This document shows, piece after piece, positions 56,546-64,000 of a stretch of DNA of 64,000 nt (positions within the stretch are counted from its first letter, which is position 1; the number at the start of each line of letters is the position of its first letter). The stretch covers positions 24,644,082 to 24,708,081 of the forward strand of contig NC_067207.1 of NCBI RefSeq assembly GCF_026262505.1, given 5' to 3'. Source of the stretch: Trichomonas vaginalis G3. Its lineage: Eukaryota; Parabasalia; Trichomonadida; Trichomonadidae. A program made the position numbers and the translations under genes. Below the pieces are notes generated by a model that worked only from the letters and a program-made list of their open reading frames with translations, was not told the origin of the DNA and ran no database searches.

Positions 56546-58072
56546 TTATGGGATGCCATTAGCACGCACCTGAATGGCAAAGCAACAATCCCTCATAAAT
56601 CCAATAAGTGGCTTTGGTACGTTTTCAGTTGCTAGTTCAATAGGTCCTTTAACAGACAATTTGTATGTTATTGGAGCAGTAGATGTTTGACCTTGCTGGA
56701 AGCAAAAGTCCACTTCTGTTGGAAAACCACATAAGAAATGTGTGTTGTCATAGCTATCCCATTTATGTTCCACACTACCATCATCCACCAATGACCTCAT
56801 AACATCTTCATTAAATCCTATCATATCATTGTTTGTATTGCAAGCGTTCGCAACCATTTCATAAAATACAGGTCCATATGATTTTTCGGGTTCTGCAGGC
56901 ATATTTCCATAAGCTCCCATGGAAAGCTGAAGATATTTAAACTTAGGGTTCTCAAAATTAACATAATAGTTGTCTTTCTTTCTAAATAGTGCCCAAATAC
57001 TTTTAACATTAATAGGCGTATAAGCTGCTGTAAATGTTGCACTTGAACTATCTGTATTCTTTGAGAATGAACCGTCCATAGGAATCCAATCCATAACTTT
57101 AACAGGAAAACATAAAGCCTCGTTTGTATAATGTTCTACAAGTTCTGTATAAATGTTAGGGTCTAAAGAGAATGACTTTGGATGAATGAAACATTCATTA
57201 AAATCCATCTTTGTTCGAAATAGTTGCTGGTTTACAGTTGTAATAGTAACTGTTCCACTAGCTTCTACTGCCTTCGTTATCATAGTGAATGGTTCATTCC
57301 ATGGAACAAATTTATTTGTCGGTGGATTTGAATCTGAAGCAAATGCAACTTTAAGAGTTGGATTGAAAGCAATGATATCATTTACAGATATAGATGTGCA
57401 TTGTAAGGCGTCGCTACTGAACTTTACTTTAAGCTGAATGTTTCCTGCAAAAGCTGGAATAAATCGAATAGCTTCTAATGGAAGGAATCTTCTAACAGGA
57501 ATTCTTAAACGAAGCTTAAAATCAAATGATTTTCCTGCTGTAATTGGACCACTAACAATTTGTCCTGTTCTGCATGTTCCCGAATGACTCCATACATCTT
57601 CATGTCGAGTCTTTGAGAAAACATCTACTTTCTTTATTTGTTCGGTAGTTTGTGAGTTTGAAGTTATATATGCTTCTTCTCTTGCGTTGTCTTGAGAATA
57701 TACGATACGACCATTTGCAAGGATTTGATATCCAGCAACTGCATAGAAAGCGTCATCGAAACCAATCCAAAATCCTGGTGGGTTTGTTTTATTGGAACCT
57801 GAACCAATTTCTTTATCTACAATAAATTGACCTTCCATTTTATACGTAATGAATGTATTGTAAAGGTCCAACATATTTTCACCAGGAGGTGAGAGATTGA
57901 ATGTTACCCATGTGTTATCTTTAGCAGTTCCAGGTTGTGATGGAATCTTTGCGTCAGAATATTTTCTATTAGTGTCACCAATTTGAACTGCATTGTCTAT
58001 GATATCGAAATATGAGCGAATCTGATGAATATGCTCTGCTGGAGTAAATTCGTTTAGCTGTTCGTTCTGCAT
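56546..58072 (-). CDS. Major capsid protein (double jelly roll), D lineage
   Basis: 508 aa, open. N-terminal MQNEQLNEFTPAEHIHQIRS. VTFNLSPPGENMLDLYNTFI, FDDAFYAVAGYQILANGRIV and KLRLRIPVRRFLPLEAIRFI are typical strands of the first jelly roll. A second strand-rich half runs to the end AIQVRANGIP. Size and pattern fit Polinton capsid proteins that build T-number icosahedral shells. It aligns with 40527 mainly around RIPVRRFLPL. TTTTTATCTGAAGTAAATAC precedes the ATG. Neighbours are a membrane protein and the hairpin-domain protein. Confidence 0.85.
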   Translation of the reverse strand: MQNEQLNEFTPAEHIHQIRSYFDIIDNAVQIGDTNRKYSDAKIPSQPGTAKDNTWVTFNLSPPGENMLDLYNTFITYKMEGQFIVDKEIGSGSNKTNPPGFWIGFDDAFYAVAGYQILANGRIVYSQDNAREEAYITSNSQTTEQIKKVDVFSKTRHEDVWSHSGTCRTGQIVSGPITAGKSFDFKLRLRIPVRRFLPLEAIRFIPAFAGNIQLKVKFSSDALQCTSISVNDIIAFNPTLKVAFASDSNPPTNKFVPWNEPFTMITKAVEASGTVTITTVNQQLFRTKMDFNECFIHPKSFSLDPNIYTELVEHYTNEALCFPVKVMDWIPMDGSFSKNTDSSSATFTAAYTPINVKSIWALFRKKDNYYVNFENPKFKYLQLSMGAYGNMPAEPEKSYGPVFYEMVANACNTNNDMIGFNEDVMRSLVDDGSVEHKWDSYDNTHFLCGFPTEVDFCFQQGQTSTAPITYKLSVKGPIELATENVPKPLIGFMRDCCFAIQVRANGIP

Positions 58073-58099
58073 GTATTTACTTCAGATAAAAATATCTAT

Positions 58100-58534
58100 T
58101 TACTTCATTATTCTCACTCTTCTTCTTGGCATTCGTGGTGGAAGTTGTTTCTTGACATTTTCAATGAACTGTACATTCTCTTTTGTCTCAACTTCTTTCA
58201 CTGGCGGGTCAGGGTTCTTTGACTCGGTTTGTTTTTCAATGAAATTCACGAACTTTGCAATAAGCTCTTGGTTCGTTATTGAAAGTACATCTGGCTTCTT
58301 TTCTTCTGGTTCTTTTGGTGGCTCAGTTTGAACAGAAGGTTTTATATGGGCTTCGTGGACTTCACCCTTGCCATACACCTTAATGTTGTCGCTTTCTGCA
58401 TTCGCTAATGGAACCTTTCTTTTTCTTACATATATTTTACCATCTTTACTCTGACTTACGTAATAGAAAGGATGTTGTATTCCTCTGGCGTCATTTAATA
58501 TAATAGACTCTCGTTCTGATTTTGACAAGCTCAT
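58100..58534 (-). CDS. Hairpin-domain protein with basic end
   Basis: 144 aa. GIQHPFYYVSQSKDGKIYVRKRKVPLAN is the same domain as in 11328. A linker containing GKGEVHEAH follows; this DNA resembles the double-hairpin repeat at 59727 and 63450. The acidic/coil region ends in an Arg-rich tail (LPPRMPRRRVRIMK) suited to binding DNA or capsid. Divergent from 58580. Possibly a DNA-condensing virion protein; unproven. Confidence 0.6.
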   Translation of the reverse strand: MSLSKSERESIILNDARGIQHPFYYVSQSKDGKIYVRKRKVPLANAESDNIKVYGKGEVHEAHIKPSVQTEPPKEPEEKKPDVLSITNQELIAKFVNFIEKQTESKNPDPPVKEVETKENVQFIENVKKQLPPRMPRRRVRIMK

Positions 58535-58579
58535 TTTACATCGGTTAAAGTTTTAATTTTGTTTTTTATCTGCAGTCAA

Positions 58580-58840
58580 ATGACTCAGACAAGTCCTACG
58601 GACAAGACCCAAGGGGTCATAGATGTTGAAGCATTGAAGAAAGAAATTCGCGAGCAAATTTTATCCGAACTGAAGGAACAAAAACAAGAACAAAAGCCAG
58701 AGAGACCAAAGAGAAAACTTAGTGAAAAACAACTAGCTGCATTAGCTGCTGGAAGACAGAAGAACCCACGTTTGCTCGCGAAGAAAGCTAGAGAAGAAGC
58801 TGAAGCAAAAGCTAAAGAAGCTGAAGTGAAGAAAGAGTAA
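58580..58840 (+). CDS. Small highly basic / charged protein
   Basis: 86 aa from MTQTSPTDKTQGVIDVEALK. A Glu/Lys helix (KKEIREQILSELKEQKQEQK), then a basic segment with RPKRKLSEKQLAALAAGRQK and an Ala/Lys/Glu tail. The middle resembles short DNA-contact segments. Start at the first ATG; the penton-like gene begins 25 bp after its stop. Possibly a core DNA-binding protein. Confidence 0.55.
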   Translation: MTQTSPTDKTQGVIDVEALKKEIREQILSELKEQKQEQKPERPKRKLSEKQLAALAAGRQKNPRLLAKKAREEAEAKAKEAEVKKE

Positions 58841-58864
58841 ATGGTTTATTTTTATTGGAACTAA

Positions 58865-59722
58865 ATGTATAGACAAATACCTTTATCTGTTGCGTTCAGT
58901 AGTGAAAACCCTGACGTCAAAATAAAGGGGAACAGAGTAACGTTTAAGTTTCCAACAGACTGGATTGTGAACATAAATGAAGAGAAGTACATTGGCATAA
59001 CATCTATGTATATAACACGTGCATTTAGGAAAGTTGACTTTATACTTCAAGTCGAGATAGAAAATGACGAACAGTCTTTAAGCGCCCAAAACATTCACAT
59101 ATACAAATACTTTAAAGACGATACAACATTGTTGCAATGTATGATTTCATTTAATGAAATGTTCGAGAAAAAGTTTAACATTGAAGTACAAACTTTACAG
59201 CCTTTACGTGAGTTTCTTGCACAACTGAAAGAAGAAGGTAGTCAGCCACAACTTATAGACTTTCATTATGAATTTAATGAAAATGAAGATGGAACTCATG
59301 ACTGTCAGTTTGTTGTATTCTCACCATTCAATGAAGTAGCTAAAGAGAAAGAAAATCCATTACGTATAAGATTTCAAATCTCTGAACCAAGTGATGATTT
59401 CAAGAATGTTTTCAATTATGATGCAATGCTTCCGAGGAAAAATGAATTTTCAAAGATTGTAACACCTGGCATTTGGGATAGAAAGCAAGCTATATTATAT
59501 TCAAACTTAAGTAAGGGAGTTGAAAATGAGTTCATTGGTCATACAAGAACTACACCACTTCCTAACCCTAAATACTATAAATTAACTGGCTTCAATCGTG
59601 AGTTTTGGATAGACATGTTCTCCACTCATGACCATAACTGCCCAGTGTTCTTACCTCCAGACCATAAGGACTGTCTCTACATTGAAGCACAACTCTTAAA
59701 CTCTACCATCGCAGTATTGTAA
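58865..59722 (+). CDS. Penton-like minor capsid protein, D lineage
   Basis: 285 aa, open. Layout follows 7664-8512: an N-terminal FKFPTDWIVNINEEKYIGIT strand region, TLLQCMISFNEMFEKKFNIE helix region, a central FHYEFNENEDGTHDCQFVVF pair, and an end with FWIDMFSTHDHNCPVFLPPD followed by a strand IEAQLLNSTIAVL. This matches the strand-turn-P-strand end of Polinton pentons by pattern. TTTTTATTGGAACTAA precedes the ATG. Placed two genes from the capsid, as expected. Confidence 0.55.
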   Translation: MYRQIPLSVAFSSENPDVKIKGNRVTFKFPTDWIVNINEEKYIGITSMYITRAFRKVDFILQVEIENDEQSLSAQNIHIYKYFKDDTTLLQCMISFNEMFEKKFNIEVQTLQPLREFLAQLKEEGSQPQLIDFHYEFNENEDGTHDCQFVVFSPFNEVAKEKENPLRIRFQISEPSDDFKNVFNYDAMLPRKNEFSKIVTPGIWDRKQAILYSNLSKGVENEFIGHTRTTPLPNPKYYKLTGFNREFWIDMFSTHDHNCPVFLPPDHKDCLYIEAQLLNSTIAVL

Positions 59723-59864
59723 ATGACCACATGGGCTTCGCCCTTGCCGCTAGCGGCTTATTTTTATCATGAATGACCTCATTGCTGACAAAAATAAATG
59801 ACCTCATTCATGACCTCATTGCTGACCTCATTCATGACCTCATTGCTGACAAAAATAAATGACC
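59723..59864. repeat. Double hairpin and ATGACCTCATT repeats
   Basis: ATGGGCTTCGCCCTTGCCGCTAGCGGCTT forms two small hairpins (GGGC-TTC-GCCC and GCCGC-TA-GCGGC) at 59729-59757. Then seven or eight ATGACCTCATT(G/C) words, several followed by GCTGAC and two by AAAAATAA, fill the convergent space to the PolB gene. No gene. Confidence 0.75.
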
Positions 59865-62800
59865 TCAGAACTTCAACTTACGAATAAAGCTTGTTTTAGT
59901 CGTTATTGAGAAGTTAAACTTTTCAGCAAAGCAAGGACTAGAAGACTTACATAAGTCAAATCCAATCTCTTGACCGTCATAAAGTGCTTTATAAAGTTTC
60001 ATGACACTGAACTCAGAGTCTTTGTCAAATTTTCCTTGCGGAACCATTAAACCTTTATCTTCATTGTAATAGCATTGTATAGCTTCAGGAAACATTTCAT
60101 TAGCGGTTAAAGCAATAACATCTTGCTTCACGCCTTTCATTCTGCAGTGAAATGCAACTTCATTTAAATCGTTAGTGAGTAAGTCTATGTAAGTCTTCTT
60201 TCCACAAAATATTGACTTGTATGCTAAACTTTGTTTTCCAGGTGTTATTTCTGCGAAGTCACTATGAAACTGACCAAGGTTTTTACCAATAAGTTCTCTA
60301 CCGTATCTCTTCTTAAATTCATGAGCTAAACGTGGTATGTCTTCATTGTAAATGTGCATCGAATCTGTATCCTGATAAAATGCTTTTAATCCTAAGTCTT
60401 CAATCGTGCAAAACACTTCATTCATAATACGTTTTGACATAGACAGAATGTTAACACCAAGTGGACAGAAGTTAAAGTGTCTGCAAATGCTTTTCGTTAG
60501 CTTGAAAATAGTTTTATCTGAACCATCCAAACCTTCGAACTTCACTATATGGTTGTAGTTTCTGATGGCATATCTTATAGCATCTTTGTCATCTACTATG
60601 GTTATTTTTGATCAATAGGAGATGAATAGTTTTGCCATAAATACTGTTCAGAATGAGCTTTATATTTTCTTGCAAAGGATTTCCTTCTTTCTTATACTTT
60701 AACCTTAACTCAAACAACTTCTTTTACTTCATCTCTTATTCTAATATCTCTGTTTCCATCGTAATAGTTATCCTTGCAACACTTCACATTTGACACCTTG
60801 ATATTTTATGAGGTCTTGTAATGTTATATGGTCAACATACATTAAACAGCAAGTGTTTGAACTTCTGGGAACGTTAAGTTCTGGATTTAGTTCAGGGTCA
60901 CAAACTATTAAAGGAAAGTGTCTATGTATTCCAATCTCTGTTATCTTAATGAGAACAAAGAAGCCAGACATAAACTTTTCACCAATGGGTTCCTTTGGTC
61001 GTCATCGAATAAATGTCTCATGAGATACTCTGTGCTTAACATCTCATCCTTCAATACTTTTGGAATTCCTTCTAAAGTATAAAGTCTTGCTATAGCTGAT
61101 GATATAATGAAACAGCGTCGAAGTCAGCAATGAGTTTCTTTTGCTCTTTTGTTTAATGTTATCTGACAACATACATCTTCCACCTTGAATGCATCTCGAA
61201 ATAAATTCTCTTGGTTTATTTGAGAGGTCATAAAGATTTCCATTCGGGAAGTACACTCTGTTCTCAAACAATTTGTTAGCAATAGAACAAATACTAACGT
61301 AGTCATAAACGTTTAAATCAAACTCTTTCAATAAGTCATTGCGGAACTTTACAAAACCTTCTCTTAAAATTCTTACATCTTGTTTGCAGTAAAACGTGCT
61401 ATATTTTTCTAAGTCGAAGTGGTTTTCATCTATTCTGCAACCTTTGATGGAATCTATGTTTTCATGAACGTTTCAATATCTTTTACAAACTTACATGCTT
61501 CAGAAATGACACCAGTTCTGTTGTCATTTGCTAACAAAACACTGCTGTAGTAGTTATATGGAAATACTTCTTTCGGTCCTGTTTGTAAGTTAAACATAGC
61601 AGGAAATAGTTTAAGCTTCTTATTTATAACACTGTAAGAGTCTTTTATATAATAATTGCCCTTCCTTTATATAAGCCAGTTATTTGCATTGTTCGTGAAC
61701 CTTTAATGATGGGAGTTCCTTTCAACTTCTGTCATGTGTCTTAAGATGAAGTTTATTCATAGCTGAGGTTATGGAAATATATTAAACTCTTGTCAGGAAG
61801 TCGCTCCAAAAATTCTGTTGCACAGTTTTGACCCCATATGCTTTCACTCACTGAACCATCTTCACTGTCATAACAGATGTTAAAAGCTTTATGAAAGCCA
61901 TCGGTACTACACTCAAAGTCAGCAAAGAAAACATGCTCAGGAATGAACTTGCACTTATTTTTATTTACTTCTTTTGACTCTGCTTTCTTCTTCAGTTGTA
62001 CACAATACTTTGGAGCATATGTCAAATCTTTAAATGGTGCAAGGTTCTGTTTATATAAGTCAGTCGTATATGTGAAAAGTTCTCCATAAGAAATAGGTTC
62101 GAAATATTTGCACTCCCACAATGTTTTCATAACATCCCATAGCGGTGTAGTTCTATCCATGCGAACAATGTATTTATCATCTCTCATTGTATATATTTTC
62201 ATCTGTTTTTCAATGTTCATTCCACCACACTCCTTCAAGATTTCTATATAGTTGCGAATGAAATATGTTGTCATTGGTAATCTTTCGTTTAGCATGTAGT
62301 GGTCTTCAACAAGAAGTAAGTCAATAGTTCGAACAGTTTTACATTCTTTTGGTATGTATCTCTTTATTTCATTATGTCTTGAGTCATTGAAATAACCAAT
62401 GGTAACATTAATGCTATACCTGTTGAATCGGAAATTTCTTGTACTTTACTTTGAGGAAAGTCTCTAACACGAATGACTTCTCTCATGTGGTCAATAGTTT
62501 CTTCATTTACTCCAGCCTGAATGCAAGCATAAACGAAACAATTGTCCTCTGTCATAAGTGTTGCAGTTCTTTTGTTCAGTTCATTGAAGATTTGGTAGCG
62601 TTCAAGATTTATAGGTAATGTGCAAAGATACTTCCAGAACTGACCGCTTCTCTTCTTATAAAACTTCTTTTCACCAAGGATTTCATTCCAGAAGTCATCT
62701 ATATCTTGTTTATCTCCTGTTTTTTAAGTCTGTTCAATAATCTTTTCTGTCTTTCTGTCAGTGTGCTTTCATCTCTATATGGTCTCTTCTGTGGCTTTCC

Positions 62801-63641
62801 TTTCTTACATCTGACATCGTTAAGCCTTCATATTCTGTTAAATCATACATCTTTATTTCAGTAAGATTCTTTATGTTTGTCAAGAAGAAGTCATAGTGCA
62901 TTTCAACAATACCTGCAGCATTTGCTTCTATCTCTGATATAAAGTTCTCCTTCAAGAGCTGATGTAGTAATGTTCCAATATTATTGAGGTTTAACGTAGA
63001 ACATTCATACTTTCCACCAAGTTTATAACATACCATCCATCTCTGTTGTGAGTTTATTTTAATCTTCTCTAAGAGTCTCATGAAAACCTTACCGAAATGT
63101 TTGTGTAATAGTCTCTGTTTGGTTCATCTAAAGCTTCGATGTTAAAGTCAATGAGTCTATTGCCTGACTTCACATTTCTCTTCCTATTCTCTTCATCTTT
63201 CTTTAACCATCTCTCACCTTCTTTTGGTTTGTCGTCAATGGAACGAATGACATCGTTAGCTTTGCGAACTTGTTCTATAGCACTTTTAAACATCTCTCTT
63301 CTCTGTTGTTTCAGTGTGTCGTCTCTTCTTCTTGTTTCACCAACGTTTGCATTTGTTATGTCAAACATTTCTCTTCTTACTTCATGAGGTACTGAACGTC
63401 TATGATATAAGTCAATAGCAACGTCATTTAAAGGAAATGCTCTTGCATGGACTTCGTCCTCGCCGCGTTGCGGCTTTATGAACTCATGAATTCTATCATA
63501 ACTTATTGCACCATTATAGTCATTGAGGATGTCAGCGAGTGCTTTTTTGTTTGTCGCGTAATGTTTTGCAACATCTATGTTAGCTTCTGTAAGAAGTTGT
63601 TTTATTTCCGAGTGTTCTAACTTAGACAACTTCCGATACAT
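59865..63641 (-). pseudogene. Protein-primed B-family DNA polymerase, D lineage, broken copy
   Basis: A 3.8-kb minus-strand gene region. Basic N-terminal part (TRRRDDTLKQQRREMFKSAI), an LNERLP region, exonuclease motif Exo I (VFFADFECSTDGF) and Exo II-like IYFHNLSYE, and palm motif C (FYQDTDSMHIY) are all recognisable. The span is normal for Maverick pPolB. It is a different branch from the C polymerase, with a canonical motif C. In the N-terminal part the double-hairpin repeat lies in frame (KPQRGEDEVHARA). Broken in several places. Confidence 0.85.
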
Positions 63642-63732
63642 CTTTAGTAGGAAATAAAAAAATATTTTTTTGAAAAAATTAGCTTAGATTTTTTTAAGTT
63701 ATTTTTCAAAATAATTTAATATTTTTATTATA
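63642..63732. promoter_or_regulatory. Divergent AT-rich promoter, PolB / next gene
   Basis: Minus side: AAAAAAATATTTTTTTATTTCC before the PolB start, the ATPase/PolB class signal. Plus side: AATATTTTTATTATA ending at ATG 63733. Confidence 0.5.
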
Positions 63733-64000
63733 ATGAAACACATGCAAGATTGCAAGTTCTTTTCATACAATGCTCTCGCTACTGTCATCAAGAATGAGTT
63801 CAATGGTGCTTCAAACGTTAATATTATCTTTAACAAGAAGTTTGTGAAAGAATCTAAGTTTGGTCAGTATGTCAGACCATTAGCTATCGTCATTGACCGC
63901 AAACGTTATACTTCACAAGAGTTAGCAGTAGTTTTGAAACAAAAGAGTTTCTTCGTGAATGTCAAAGATACTCATTATACTGTCATAAAGAACTCTAACA
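63733..64000 (+). CDS. Unknown protein of element D (runs off window)
   Basis: At least 89 residues with no stop before the window end: MKHMQDCKFFSYNALATVIK, an alpha/beta region with VNIIFNKKFVKESKFGQYVR and a YTSQELAVVLKQKSFFV segment. No family recognised. Divergent from the polymerase. Confidence 0.6.
   Translation, partial: MKHMQDCKFFSYNALATVIKNEFNGASNVNIIFNKKFVKESKFGQYVRPLAIVIDRKRYTSQELAVVLKQKSFFVNVKDTHYTVIKNSN

Larger units (their letters stand above)
55067..64000 (+). mobile_element. Polinton element D, partial, nested in C
   Basis: A different Polinton lineage from A-C, beginning at the break in C's integrase gene and continuing past the window end. Contents: two small proteins, a Pro-rich membrane protein, open major capsid gene, hairpin-domain protein, basic protein, open penton-like gene, broken PolB and a further gene. 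The capsid is clearly homologous to that of C but distant. Structural genes look whole; the polymerase looks broken in several places. Confidence 0.85.

Noticed and set aside
1-64000. tRNA or rRNA genes
   Set aside because: No cloverleaf-like or rRNA-like sequence was noticed; a dedicated covariance-model scan could still find one.

Overview
The window looks like a chromosome segment of Trichomonas vaginalis or a close relative. The DNA is AT-rich and the genes have no visible introns. Start codons lie very close to upstream promoter-like motifs. Nearly everything belongs to Maverick/Polinton elements, which are known to be abundant in that parasite. The species is inferred from this pattern; no ribosomal RNA or other species marker is present.

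Layout. (1) 1-4920: fragment of element A with KilA-N family genes and a packaging ATPase. (2) 5101-24086: element B1, in reverse orientation. Its MTase-bearing end is at 5111 and it runs in to the capsid gene, where a run of 100 N cuts it. (3) 24187-33183: element B2, the opposite half of a second, forward-oriented copy, ending in a duplicated terminal hairpin. (4) 33184-36762: the only stretch clearly outside the elements. It holds one host-like gene, a compositionally alien GC-rich island with two convergent unknown genes, and about 700 bp of empty AT-rich DNA. (5) 36763-55066: element C, forward, from its left tip to its integrase gene. (6) 55067-64000: element D, a different Polinton lineage with its own capsid, penton-like and polymerase genes. 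It is inserted into C's integrase gene and runs off the window.

Taken together, the family reads left to right: large coiled-coil/PQ-repeat protein, major capsid protein, small unknowns, penton-like protein, SF3 helicase, candidate SSB, A32-type ATPase, KilA-N genes, a switch-like minisatellite between two divergent small genes, HNH nucleases, protein-primed PolB, a Gly-rich membrane-active candidate, integrase, a phage-like tail fibre, a second penton-like protein, a second Gly-rich candidate and a Dam-like adenine methyltransferase. That is a virus-like set covering replication, packaging, capsid, entry, integration and DNA modification. All elements are treated as fossils. Several single genes are open, but A, B1, B2 and C each look broken in multiple places (a handful in A, roughly ten or more in each of the others). 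D is open through its structural genes but its polymerase is broken several times. Copies differ by only a few percent by eye, so the insertions look recent.

The most unusual observations are these. A GC-rich two-gene island carries the same TTTTTAT start-proximal signal as the Mavericks. Arrays of 21-22 bp units with entirely different palindromic cores occupy the same divergent promoter slot at several loci. In-frame hairpin repeats sit inside KilA-N genes and also spread through non-coding DNA. Hairpins at the element tips keep their pairing while their sequence changes.
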